From assembly GCA_039566865.1 (NCBI GenBank), contig CM076943.1, positions 40,246,663 to 40,310,662 of the forward strand: 64,000 nucleotides of DNA, in the 5' to 3' direction. Position 1 is the stretch's first letter. Each line of letters opens with the position of its first letter. The position numbers and the translations under genes are program-made. Source of the DNA: Aurelia coerulea. Lineage: Eukaryota; Cnidaria; Scyphozoa; Semaeostomeae; Ulmaridae. The notes below the pieces were generated by a model that saw only the letters and a list, made by a program, of their open reading frames with translations, was not told where the DNA came from and did no database searches. Below, piece after piece: positions 18,043 to 31,200 of the stretch.

Positions 18043-19062
18043 AGGGCCTGTCTATATGGGGAAAAACAGCTCACCTGCTAGGAGGAACCTCACTTCTCTT
18101 CAGGGAATCAGTAGAGTCTGCACGCAGGCTACTCACCTGCCAGACCCGAGGCTGACAGGCGAGATTCCTTCTTCCTACCGGGTGTCCCAAAAAAAGTACT
18201 CCCGTTTGAAAAATCATCAAAAATTGATTTCACGGCCGATCTTCAATTTTCTTTTTTTGTCAAGTATATCAAGGACCAAATTATTTTTCAATATATCGCT
18301 GATCTTGTAATTGTCTTAAAAAGTAGCAAATTTAGCTCTTTTAAGGGCTACCTGGTTTTGAACCATACTGCAAAAAAGCACTGATGATTACCAGATCAAT
18401 TTCTTTGTGCATGTAAAGCATCTAGTTTGGTCATAAATGACAGAAAGAAATGCGCAAAATCATGGCAGACCTCATTGATGATAAAAAATCTGAAAATGTT
18501 GACTCTTAGGCAAGATTGGCTATTTTGCTTAAAAACTATGGCTCAAAATAAGGTTTTTCAACGTGTAATTATTCTACCTTGTTGCATCAAAAGCAAACAT
18601 TTTATAATCTATGAATATGTTTGGGTCCTTGACAGAACAACTCAAAAAGAAAATTTTCTCAAAGGTTTGATAATCCATTTTTGGTGATTTTTGAAACAGG
18701 AGTACTTCTTTTTGGGACACTCGGTATAAAATCCGATAAAATCCCATTGCTTTTTCACTTCGCGTTTATATGACAACCGCGACACCACCGGTATGGTGAG
18801 ATATCGCCTCACCAGAAGAGGAATCTCACCTGGGCGAGGTGAAATTTTCCATATAAACGAAACACTACCGGTGTGGTGAAGTGTATTGGCTTTCTTCGTT
18901 GATTTCTATTGGTTAATTCGTTCTGATTTCACGGATGAGAGACTTTACTCCACCTCGCCTCTCAGCCCCGGGGCTGACAGGCGAGGTAAAAATCTCATAT
19001 AAACAGTGGCTGAAATTTACCTCGCCTGCGGTCCACAGTTTTTCCTCATATAAACAGGCCCT
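18043..19062. mobile_element. hAT-like MITE (AGGGCCTGTNTATATG ends) containing a family C MITE
   Basis: Inverted ends AGGGCCTGTCTATATGGGGA and TCCTCATATAAACAGGCCCT. Inner blocks rich in CTCACC and CTGACAGGCGAG repeat in both halves. No clear 8-bp duplication. The inserted 18178-18724 unit divides it. Confidence 0.65.
18178..18724. mobile_element. TA-flanked MITE, family C
   Basis: Starts CCGGGTGTCCCAAAAAAAG and ends CTTTTTGGGACACTCGG between TA pairs (18176-18177, 18725-18726). A rearranged relative is at 40857-41653. Confidence 0.8.
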
Positions 19063-19317
19063 AAATGCATGAAGAAAGGGATGAGTAATCGCCTCACTTA
19101 GAGCAACATGCTTCCCTCAAGGCTTAAAAGTAATTAACACAAAAGTATCAGATACAATACATTATTATATTGCTTTTACAAAAATTTTATTCTTTGTTAT
19201 TGACGGGAATGAAATATGCCCGAGTGAAGAGCCTGTTCTTTCGATCGAGGGATATATTTCAGGCTTCTTTTCACACATTTCAAAGCTACGGTTTTTATGA
19301 CAATTAAATTTTACCTA

Positions 19318-19918
19318 CCGGGTGTCCCAAAAAAATGTATACAGATTTGGTTGACTCTAGCAATGTGAATTTAGCTTTAATCAATGTCTAATTGGTCTCA
19401 AAATATTCCTCAATAGTTAACTTGAACATAGATACCTCGTTTGTTGGTATTAGTGCTGTGAGAGCAGAGATGTAAATCTTCAAAGCTCAAATTTGCCTCT
19501 TCCTGCAAACCAGAGCTTTAGCCTTTTGGCCTAAGCAAATTCTTAAGGCACAGGGTACAAATCATCGATAGCCTGAATAAAATTGGAAAAATATTAAATT
19601 TGATGTTATTCTGTCACCCCCCCCCCCCAGTCACTCATGGGGCAGTTTCTTAATTTTTCATTAACTTCAGTTCTTAATTTCGATGTGCTTCAGGAACTTG
19701 CTTAGGCCAAAAGGCCAAGGCTCTGGTTTGCATGTGGACGCAAATTTGAGCTTCCAGTATTGATATTTCTTCTCTCATAGCATCAATACCAACAAACGAG
19801 GTATCTATGTTCAAGTTATCAATCAAGGAACATTTTGAGAGTGATTAGCCATTGATTAAAGCTAAATTCACATCGCTGGAGTTACTCAAATCTGTATACT
19901 CATTTTTGGGACACCCGG
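19318..19918. mobile_element. TA-flanked MITE, family D, copy 1
   Basis: Starts CCGGGTGTCCCAAAAAAATG and ends CATTTTTGGGACACCCGG with TA flanks (19316-19317, 19919-19920). The long arms mirror each other (ACAAACGAGGTATCTATGTT near both ends). A second copy is at 56737-57305. Confidence 0.85.
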
Positions 19919-20029
19919 TATAAGTCCAACATTCAGAAAAATAAAATGAAAAACACCAAAACACATGAGCCTCTAGGCTTTCAAATGAACTTTGATTCAT
20001 TCCTGCATCTCAAGAATTTTTTCAAGACG

Positions 20030-20470
20030 ATGACATCGGCAAATATATGATTTAATGGTAGACATGTTCAAATCTACTTTAAAATTTACCTGACTGAAAT
20101 CGGCCTCTCAGTTCCGAAATTATGAAGGATGTTCTCAAGAAAGCCTCTGCAAGAAACCTTCAAAATGTGACCAATATCAAGAACAAATCTCCCTAACATT
20201 TCTTCCGAACACAGGTCTTACAGCAATGACTTCTGCGCGCTTTAGCACGGATGGCGTTGGGAGGATGACCAAGTCTTCCCCCTAGTATGAATAACCTATC
20301 CAAGGGGATTCCATTTTCCCAAGAGGAAAAAATACATGAATACATGTGAGTGTCATCATTATTAGAAAGGAAAACCAAGGAAATTTTGCTGATCGTTTTT
20401 GCACGTTTTTGGAAGGGGCTTTCTGCAGAAAATCCCCAATATCCAAGGGAAGGAATGGCCAATCAACGCT
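20030..20470. repeat. Interspersed repeat, family I
   Basis: The block TTTACCTGACTGAAATCGGC...GAAATTATGAAGGAT...TTACAGCAATGACTTCT recurs near 45405-45600, 46300-46440 (inverted) and 63500-63680. No ends with a target duplication were resolved. Confidence 0.55.
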
Positions 20471-20578
20471 GGGTAAATTAATAACCTAATTGAACAGATT
20501 GGCTATAAAACAAAACAATTTTCAATGTTATTGCCTTGATATTCAGGGAGCAGTGACCTTTCAAACAGGGATTGTTTT

Positions 20579-21073
20579 TTAAAGGTGATCTGAAGCGAAA
20601 ATTTGTATTGATGCGCCGTTGAATGATAAAAAATGACGTTTACGATTTGTTGATACCTTGTCTCATTTTCGAGTTATGCACTGTTTTGTACCATTGGCTG
20701 ATGATGTCATTTTCTTTGCAAAAGGTAAAGAAAGTATACAAGGTTGACCATGTTCCCAAAGATATATCTAATCTAAAAGCTTTTCACAATTAACATGCCT
20801 TCCTAAACATATGTGAAGTCATGAGGCAATTTATATTAAATTTATTTAGCTCAGCTGAAATGTTTCCTACAACTGTAACCTTTCAAAGATCAGATACAGG
20901 TCATATGTTATCCTAATCATTTGCAAACAAAATGACGCCATCAGCTGAAACATAAAATCGGTAGATAATTTGAAAACGAAATGAGATATGAAAGAAACTT
21001 AAACAGGATTTCTTATCATTCGACAGTGCTGTTCATTTGCATTTATAAAAATTTCGCTTCAGGTCACCGTTAA
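20579..21073. mobile_element. TTAA-flanked inverted-repeat element
   Basis: TTAA on both sides, with inverted ends AGGTGATCTGAAGCGAAAAT and ATTTCGCTTCAGGTCACC. TTAA targets are used by piggyBac and Kolobok elements. There is no transposase reading frame. Confidence 0.65.
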
Positions 21074-22067
21074 CTCACCTGACAGATTTCTCTAATTTTG
21101 GTGATTTTTCAAACGCCAAAACCTTTCGACCCATCCAGAACCTCAACAAACAACCAAACTGTGACGTAGCTCACCCAACACTTCCACTGATCAAAAAAGG
21201 GATATGACCAGCAAATCACACAAAAAATCCATGTTCTTTATTAAATGAAGATTAATCTGATCTCTCTCGCAATTCTACATTTCAGATCAAAATAATAAAA
21301 GAGAATTGGACAAAATTTACCTTACACAGCAAAATGGTAGATAAAGTGATCAAGGTTATCTTATGTGAAATCCTTTTCATTTGACTAAATTTGCAGACAA
21401 GTCTTCAAATTAACCCTGGTTCCAAAATTGCACCAAATAGATAAACATCTAATCCCATCCCACCATCTTAAGAGAGCTGCTTATGAAAATAACTTTAATA
21501 TATACTGTAGATACCAGCAACAAAATTTCTTAATTTTCCTTCAATATCTAAATTGTGTCAATTTAGAATTTACTAAAAATATATGAAATGCCTAAATATG
21601 CATTCTCTTTTCACAAAGTTTCCCTTGATTAGGTGCAAACCATTTCATTAAAACAGCATCATGCAAGATGGATTTTGAATGGATAATAAGAGGGATTTTG
21701 GGGGCAACTTTATGAGGAGTTTCTACGATTTCAAATGATTTTATTACAAGCATATGAGATTTTTGCACGTAAACATTATCATTCCTCAGAAAGAAATAAT
21801 TTTCAAAACATTTTCATGACAATTTCACATAAGATAACCTTGCTGCAACAGCATCCTGACTGTCTCTTGCACATATAATTTAGAAATCAAGCTATTAATT
21901 GGCATCACTCATCTGAAACTTGATCAAATAAGCTTCAGAGTTCAGCGCTCCATTGTACTGTATCTCTTTTACAAACATTTTCAGTCAGTGGCTGCTTACT
22001 TAAAAAGTTCTCTCAACAAGCATTTTTACCCATTAAATACCATTTCCTGTCCATTTCTAACTGAGAC
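21074..22067. other. 3' flank / probable 3' UTR of the V-ATPase c gene
   Basis: AT-rich with no repeats I recognise. On the minus strand it holds AATAAA candidates, such as 21237-21242. Confidence 0.35.
21237..21242 (-). promoter_or_regulatory. Candidate poly(A) signal AATAAA for V-ATPase c
   Basis: TTTATT on the plus strand, about 825 bases past the stop codon. The choice among AATAAA-like sites is uncertain without transcript data. Confidence 0.25.
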
Positions 22068-22275
22068 TTATGGCCTTGTGGTCAACATGAGGGCCACAAT
22101 TAATCCATAGAGACCAAGTACTTCTGCAAAAATGAGGATGAGAATCATACCAACAAATAGCCTTGGCTGTTGTGCAGTACCTCGGACACCTGCATCTCCA
22201 ACAATGCCTATAGCGAATCCTGCAGCAAGACCACTGAGCCCAACACTCAAACCAGCTCCAAGATCAACAAAGCTC
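22068..22275 (-). CDS. ATP6V0C: V-ATPase c exon 4
   Basis: Acceptor TTTCGTTTCAG. Encodes [57 protein letters not shown] and the stop at 22068-22070. Contains the proton-binding glutamate. Confidence 0.98.
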
Positions 22276-25200
22276 CTGAAACGAAAGAGTTTAAATGTAC
22301 AGGCAGGCCCAACAGAATTGTCAGCTCTCCTAAATGCAACAAAAATTGAAGCTGCATGCAGTCTTTTCTTTGTAAAATTGAAATAATGAGAAAAGTAAAA
22401 AGACTGTGTATTTGTAAATAATTTTTGAAAGAACAGATTTCCTTCATAGATGTTCATTTTACTGAGTCAACCATACAAGAAACCTCTTTGTGATGAGCAG
22501 TCTTCCTTTTTTGATGTTCTTGTTGAGGATACCGAGGACTGCCCCTTTTTTCTAAGCCATTTGGTTATGCTTGCAAAGTTCAAAGCAGATCAACAGCTGG
22601 GAAACCTATAACCATGCACGAGAATTTCTTTGTTTCTTTGCTAATCCTTAGTTGGATTGTGGTTAGATTCTCCGCCCACATTCTTTCCATAAACCAAACA
22701 TGCTTTCTGCAAATGATCACAGGTTTCCTTTCTAGGGGATAAACATTGCTTTGAACTTTGATGATTCGTATCCTCAACAAATTTTTTCAGTTTTAACAAT
22801 GAAAGATTGAAAGAAAGACTACAAAAACCTGATTACACATAATTTTTTGTAAGAAACTGCCCATAAGAAAGTAAACTGTCAGATTGCCAAAAAATTAAGA
22901 AACTCCAATACTGGGAAAATCCAAGTTAAGAAACTATGTATTTTGATAAAGGAGATCCTTGGCATATTTTTATTTCATTTTTGGTTGTTGCCTGTATCAT
23001 ATTACTCATAAGGTACTTGAGTAAAGTCTAAACACCTTGAAATACTATGTTGCGAAGGTGTGATCGCAGCATGCGAAGGAGAATTAGTCTCATTGCAAAT
23101 CTGCATCATGCAAAGAGTTTAAATCCACAATAAAAATAATCACTTACTTGAAGAGCTTGTAAGTCTTTGAGTTCACTGTAAAAAAGGAATGGGAATATTT
23201 TCAAGCCTTTTCATTGTACAAAACTTTTCAGAAAATGAAACAGAAACACTAATAATACAAAGTAACAAACGAGAAATGAGTAACGAGAAGGTCTAAGTTT
23301 AAATTAAACCTCCCATTTCGCAAAAGTAACACTGGCCAAAAATGGCTGTCCTACTTGGGGCCGCCTTTCTTCTGATTTAAAAACTACGAGCACTATAAAC
23401 TCGTTCAAACACAAGATAAAGGAAAATTTTTTCCAAAAGATACAGAGAGAAGAAAACAACGCATATGTGTTCTATTGAAACACGCCTCCTCTCCCATATA
23501 CAGTATATATATGACATGGCCCTACTAAATTATGCTCCATCCAAAATCACTTTAACATCTGTTGTTTACTTTTAATATTTTTCTTATGCAACCACCTCTA
23601 AGGGGACCATTATGGAAATAAGGTCAATATGACCTTTTATGCAGAGTTAATAAAATACGGTCCTGATGCACTTCACAATAGCCTCCCGATCATCATGAAT
23701 GAAGCTTTTGAAAAACACAATGACATTGAGACAGGAGTTGGAATCTTAGTTTCACTACCAAAGCCAGGAAAAGTAAAAGGTCCAGTCAAGAACTTGGGGC
23801 CAGTTATACTGCTACCGATAATTAGAAAAATGCTGTCAAATATTGTATTAGAAAGAACGAAGCCAAGTGGAAAATTTCCTGTCCAGATCACAAAGCGCAT
23901 ACAGACAATTTCGCAGTACCTCCGACATAGTTTGGGCACATAAATGGCTCATAGCCAGAGTTCATGTGTACCAAGAAAAAATCTACATAACAGGGATTGA
24001 CATGAGCAGTGCATTCGACACCATAAAAAGAGAAAAGCTGTTAGAGATTCTATCATCATTTCTGAACAGTGATGAAATCAGAATGATTCGACTACTATTG
24101 TCTAACACTACTCTTAAAATCAAATTAAATAACGTCAATACGGAACCTTTTGAAAGCAACATTGGCTCACCCCAAGGAGATGCACTGAGTGGTACATTAT
24201 TTAACATTTATTTTGAACATGCTTTAAGCAACGTAAGATCTTTTTTCAATGTTGACGAAACACTAACTTTCCCACAAGAAGCCATTTATGATGATGATGC
24301 AGACTTTATAACAACTGATAAGCAAAAACAAGAAGATCTGAAATCATACATCAAAGACATATTGTTAGAAGATAATCTGAAAGTCAATGAATCCAAAACA
24401 GAAGAGACAACACTTGAAAGAAAAATCAAAGTTCCTTACAGATGCGAAAAGACACAAGGAATCAATCTAAACATCATAAAACAAGATTGCGAAGAAAGAT
24501 GGAGGACGGTTAAAAAGTTAGGATCATTGTTGGGAGGGGAGACGTTGAAGATGTGTCTAGAAGGAAGCAATTGGCAATTGTCGCTATGAACAAATTAAAC
24601 AATATTTGGATCAGAAAAGACAAAATAAAGCAAACTCTGAAAGTCAAGTTATACAAGTCCTTAGTCAAGCCAATTCTTCTCTACAATTCTGGCACTTGGG
24701 GATTAACAAAGAAAGAAGAAGAAAGTTTAAACTCTTTTCATAGACAACAACTAAGGAGGGTACTTAAAGGGACATTCCGCAGAAAAAAACTGGATATTGG
24801 TGAACTGGGTTGTTTGCTTTTAAAACGAACATGCTTATCATTATAAACATTTTCCAATGTTTCTCCAACTTGAATAAAGCTCAAACCGGCCAAAAACGAA
24901 ACAGGTATTTTTCAAAATAGAGACCGAGAACTCAGCCATATCCTGGAATTTGAATCCGAGACAGAAAACGAGAATTCTCGGTAAAGACGATAAATTCTCT
25001 TTCGCGTAGTCGACCCTGGACACATGAATGAACGAATACAACAGGACATTCAAACTCAATTTAACGATCGTTGCGTAATGAGCCTATCAAGACTGGCTGA
25101 TGACCGACCGACGAACAATAACGAAAATATTCTACCTTCGTTCGCCGAGAACGATGCATAAAATGGTAGGGTATTAAGATTAAAGTTGGTCAAATGTTTC

Positions 25201-28200
25201 CTTCCATATCTCGCGTTTGAGAAGTGCGATCGAGGAAAGGAAAACGATTTCCAAGGGCTGACATAATCTGTTTCTCGATCGGGATCACAAAATGAATCTC
25301 TGCATGCATTTAATTTTCGAGGAATGCCCCTTTAATGTTAAATTTGATGATGTTAATATGATGTTTTGTCAACATCATAATGTCAATTAAAGAAATCAAT
25401 TTTATATGAGATACTTTTATAATAGGGGGTGGTCTCTCCTCGATTAGTCTAACTACTGAGAGAGCTCCTCCTGTAAGTAATTACCTCCATACAATCTATC
25501 TTGTGTCTATGTTTTGTATTGGTAAATTGTATTAATTTCTTGTATTTTAGATGTATGCTTGTCTTGTTATTGATAAATTGTATGTAGTGGAATTTAAAAA
25601 ATGAAAACTGAAACTGAACTTAAATACCCTGCACACATAAGCAATGAACAAGTGTACAGGCAAACTGGCGAAGATGTCTTATCCCTGGAAGTGCTACGAA
25701 ATAGATGGAAATTATTTGGACATGTTCTACAATCACACCCAGAAACACCAGTGCAAAAAGCAATGAATTACTATTTTGAAAAATCAAATGCAAAGAAGTT
25801 TCGCGGAAGACCAGTAATTACATTGCCAGTTTCATTACACAATGACATAATTATGCTGAAGAAACATAACACGTTCAAAAATAGATATAGCAGCATAACC
25901 CAGTTCAAATCGACAAATGATCTCAAAAGCTTAAGAACACTAGCGCAAGAGAGACAAACTTGGACAGCACTTGTTAACGACATTTATGTTGCTGCTAAAG
26001 CAGAAAAGAACTAATTTTAGTTTTTCTATGCGGATATAGCTATTATATATATGACCTTTTAATGCTATACCTGCCACTACAATTAGGGGTGTTTTTAACG
26101 TATTTACTTAATGAGCATTGTCATCGTATTTCATCTATTCTTTAGCTTTTTAAAACTTGTAAATTCTATCTATTTCTCGTAAATTTTTTTATTTTACGTT
26201 GGCAAATTTTAACATAAATACAAGTACAAAGCATCAGGCCAAAATAATACAAAGTATCAGGTCAAAATAATATGAAATATCAGGTCAAAAACATGTGTCC
26301 TGAGATCTTATCTTTTAATGATTCTGAAATCATTTTCGAATGCATGGGACAACCTATGTAATTCTTCCACAAAACACACCATGCATTCACAAAAGTGCAT
26401 TTACTGCTGCTAACAAATAGGACATACCAGCCAGGGTGAACATGAGTGCTTATTGTCAGAAGATTCTCAGCGCAAACTCATCTGGTCTTTGGTGCAAATT
26501 TTTGGTACAGAAATAGGTCTAAGTGTCTGCTTACATGTTCCCATCTTGCAGCGATAACAGAGCAGAAACTGTGCAAGGATGCACAAAAACTTGTAACTTT
26601 GAGCCACCTAGATCACTGCAACAGACCCTGAAATCAGGTAACACTTGATATTTTGTTCCTTTGGCCTAAACTCTTGATTTATCATTTCAAAAAGCCTACA
26701 TATCCAAACATTCCTTTATACCAGATTGCTTGAAGACATCATATTCCACAGTTTCTGCTCTGTCTGCCAGGATATTTCAAGCCTAGGCGGAATACCTCGG
26801 CTGCCTATAGAGACACAAAATTTTCACTTAGCGTTTACATGCGAGTTTCATCCCATCCTGTCTTACCAGGATTTTTCCATCGCTACTCAGCATGGTGGGA
26901 TATCCCATCTAGCCAGGATGATTTTCTCCATGTAAATAGAAACAGGTGGTATAGTCTGCCTTGCTTGGATTAAATTGATGTCAATGTGCATACAATTATG
27001 ATCAGTCTTTTGTTATAGTATTTGATGAAACCTTGGATGAGATTTATTCCCTCAGCCTTCCTGTCTCTCATGTAAATGCAAAAACAAAAACAACCTGGCT
27101 AGGCGAGATATCCCTGCCAGGCAAGATATCTCAGCAAGGCGGAATCATGAAAACAGGCCCAAAAACAATGGGCAATCCAATGTGTGATTGTATTAAATGA
27201 TTGATATCCATTAATCTTCAGCACACACTGGCACACAAAATTATTACACTCAAAACTATTTGGCACAGAGTAGCATCTAGATCCATTGAACAACTTATGT
27301 TTCAATTCTTCCACAAAATACACCATGGATTCAGTAGCAGACACTTTGCCAACTTGTTTCAGTTAAGATGCATTGTTTATTTCTATTGTTTTTGAACAAA
27401 ACTCTTTGTTCTAGCCAACATGGGGGGCCATCATAGGACCACCCCTGGCCCCCAAAGTGCATGGATTCAGAAAAGAGTTGTTGACAACAGGACACTTTTT
27501 ATGCTTCATATTCAAGTAACATTTTCCGTTCTCCTTATGCAAACTTTCTCTCAAACCACATTTGTCTCCTTTGTGCACAACACAATAAAACTTTTCAATG
27601 ATTACAGCCCTGAAGAAGTCCTGCATGGCAGGACGAAATATTGGCATAAAATTTATTCAACCATTTGCTGTTGTTTTTTTGTTGTATTGCCGTGTTTCTG
27701 CCTTTAAACTTAAAAACTTTACAAGTTGACTGCATAGCTGTGAACCCACAGAGATGTCCTAGCAGGCAGAAGTAGCAAGTTCCTGTGAACAACTTCAACT
27801 GGGTCATACACAGTATGGGAGCAGCATGAGCTTTCTAAAAATCCTCACAAAGATTGAACATGTGGGGATTTTGAGCAGCATCAGTGGCAGAGCCAAGTAA
27901 ATGGGTAAAAATCCAAAATATTCAGACTAGGGGTAAAGAGGTATGCTGGCACATATTTAACACAATTTCTTATAATATACATTTCTTATTATTAGGTTAG
28001 AGGCCTTCTTGGCCTCATTTTATAAAACAAATGTATACACATCTATCCACATTTTTGTAGTCGGTGCACAGTGATCCAGAGCAGTACAGAAATACCAAAA
28101 AACAAATTTTGAAAAATGATTTTTGCTCTATTTTTACTCCAAAGATAACACATGGATTAGTTTAACACAAAAAACCTCATTCTAATCGGAGTTATACTCG

Positions 28201-31200
28201 TAGAGCTAAAAATTCACAAAGTTAACATAAACAAATGAAATGCAACATTTAGTCAATTTCACAATGAAATCCACTATTGCCTGCAATAAAGTAAATTTTC
28301 AAATGTCTGTAGAATCACTTTGCCATATTGGATCTTTACAAACTTTTTTTTACTTGAATGAGAAACACTTTGACTATATTGTGACTTAAAAGATAAATTT
28401 TCGCGATTTTCGTTCCTTTCAATTTTTGCGAATGCCGAGATGTACTTTTTGTGAATGCTTAGGTCTGAAAATTGTTAATATTTTGAAATTTGAGTTAAAA
28501 ACATGAAATACATGTCAAAACATGTCTTCACAACATACTTTGTCGTTAAATTTGAAGCATTGGCTACACTTTTACCAAAGGTTTCGTACATATTCGTACC
28601 CAAAAATTTTCATGCAATTTTCTTCTTTTCTGGTATTTTCGGGGAAATTGGCAAATTTCTGCAACAATTGTCATATGATATGAAATGTGTTTCTGAAGTT
28701 CTGATATACGTAAAACCGTGCATGAACCAAATGAAGATATACTTGCAGACAATCTAAATGCCCTTTCATGCTACTTTTATCAGCATATTGTACTCATTTT
28801 GTTCGTGAGCAGCGTTCAAAAATCCAAAATTATGAATGGAGATATGGAAACTAACAAGAAAAGAACAGATATATTTTTGAACGTATACTGTAACCGTTTC
28901 AGTCAGCAAATATACGTGGAGTTTGTGACCATTTAATTCTTGGCTAAAGTATCGAGAATTTATGTTTTAAAACTTTCTGATGTCCTTTGACAATATATCT
29001 ACAATAGTACCCCTTAACTATTTGTATACAGTTTAAGCCTCATTAAATTTTGAGCCGTTTCTTTGTCCAATTGTATATCGTTTCATGTAAATCAAATTTT
29101 TGTCCTTTCATCCTGCAAATCGTGTTCGTAAGTTACCGGGGAGTTAGAAAGCACGCAGTAAATAAGGCAGCGCTGACTAAAGCAAACCTAATGGAAATGT
29201 TTTAGTTCAACAACTTCTTTAAAAAAAACATGGTGCAGCTAAAGCTACTCGAAAATTTTTTATTCTTGAGAAGTTTCAACCAACAACTGCTTGGCTTTGG
29301 TCCGAAATAATTTAATAATTAATAGATGTTACTATAAAAGCTTCTTTGCTGATTGCAGAATCCGAACACAAAAGGAGAAGTCACTTCATAAAATGACCTA
29401 TTTTTATATTTCTCTCCTTATGAATTCCCTAGAGACATATTCTGCAAAAACTTACAAATCAAATGAAACCATACAAATTGAGCTTTCAGAGCATCATTAT
29501 TCAATTTATTTCCGTTCAGAGCTTTTGTTCCGGAGAGTGTCAGTCTTGAAGTAACCCTTTGTTTTGATGCACCCTATGTATCACCATTGCATGCTACGAT
29601 TTTAAAACACTGCCTCACGAACAAATTGAGTATAATATGCTGATAAAAGTAGCATGAAAGGGCATTTAGATTGTCTGCAAGTATATCTTCATTTGGTTCA
29701 TCCACGGTTTTATGTATATCACAACTTCAGAAACACATTTCATATCATATGACAAATGTTGCAGAAATGTGCCAATTTCCCCGAAAATACCAGAAAAGAA
29801 GAAAATTGCACGAAAAATTTTTGGGTACGAATATGTACGAAACCTTTAGTAAAAGTGCAGCCAATGCTTCAAATTTAACGACAAAGTATGTTGTGAAGAT
29901 ATGTTTTGACATATATTTCATGTTTTTAACTCAAATTTCAAAATATTAACAATTTTCAGGCCTAAGCATTCACAAAAAGTACATCTCGGCATTCGCAAAA
30001 ATTGAAAGGAACGAAAATCGCGAAAATTTATCTTTTAAGTCACAATATAGTCAAAGTATTTCTCATTCAAGTAAAAAAAAGTTTGTAAAGATCCGATATG
30101 GCAAAGTGATTCTACAGACATTTGAAATTTACTTTATTGCAGGCAATAGTGGATTTCATCCTGAAATTGACTAAATGTTGCATTTCATTTGTTTACGTTA
30201 ACTGTGTGAATTTTTAGCTCTACGAGTATAACTCCGATTAGAATGAGGTTTTTTGTGTTAAACTAATCCATGTGTTATCTTTGGAGTAAAAATAGAGCAA
30301 AAATCATTTTTCAAAATTTGTTTTTTGGTATTTCTGGACTATTTTCTCGTTTCTGGATCACTGTGCGGTGGGAGGGGCATCTACATCCCTCATACCCTCT
30401 CACATGGTTCTACCACTGATCACAATGTGGAAACTTCCCTTGCTGCTATACACAGTTTGTGCTGCATACTGAGGGAATCATTTACAGCCAAGACCACAGA
30501 AAATATCTGCAAAATTAAAAATTTCTGGGAGTGAATAGTGCACATAATACTTACATCCATTTGCAATGAGCACAGCTACAACCAATCCATAGATAGCAAT
30601 AATACCTGCCATAACAACAGGGATGATAGATTTCATGATCAGCTCAGGTCTCATTACACTCATAGCTGCAATACCAGTTCCACTCTTTGCAGTACCATAT
30701 GCTGCTCCAAGGGCTTGAAATAAAGTAAAATAAACTTGAGAGCTAGCACTATTATGGAACTAATGATTTACTATACAGAAAGAAGCTTCCACTCAGGAGA
30801 AATATAAATTACTAAAACTGTAAAACTTTATTTTCAAAAGAAAGGACATGAAATATTTGATTTTATCTCAAGAGGACATTTGCAAAGTCCATTTCAATGA
30901 AAAAAGAAACTGCCTATCCATTATATAGTCAATCTTATAGAAATATACATAAAATTGCTAATTTACTTCACTCACTCCTGAAATATCATGATCCACAAAA
31001 CTAACAGAAATGTACATCTGCTTCTTAATCGCTTTCATGCAATACATAATACATTTCTGCACGATTACCATGCCATAATAGGCTGTTGAAAGGCCTATAC
31101 CCACTCCTCTCCTGATACATGGAAATTGGCCTTAACAAATGTTATAAATATTTCAAAATATTCTAAAAATATCTGCACAACAGAATAAGATCTCAATTCT

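Larger units (their letters stand above)
23629..26014 (+). pseudogene. Non-LTR retrotransposon reverse transcriptase, broken by frameshifts and an insertion
   Basis: A LINE inside the V-ATPase c intron, opposite to the host gene. Motifs in order: [17 protein letters not shown] at about 23735, [20 protein letters not shown] at about 23888, the palm motif [11 protein letters not shown] at about 23995, [11 protein letters not shown] at about 24160, and YDDDADF at about 24280, which carries the catalytic aspartates. The thumb region [20 protein letters not shown] and the C-terminal [20 protein letters not shown] at about 25705 follow. The frame shifts near 23900 and 24560. The stretch 24764-25620 is inserted material; the coding sequence resumes in phase after it. 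The clade is not resolved; a dead copy. Confidence 0.85.

Noticed and set aside
18178..18724. Retroviral or LTR element
   Set aside because: Repeats are inverted, not direct, with TA duplications; no gag, pol or primer-binding site was seen here or elsewhere in the window.
28503..29949. Mirrored short frames as transposase of the Transib-like element
   Set aside because: The same peptides occur in both inverted arms and lack catalytic acidic residues or zinc motifs.
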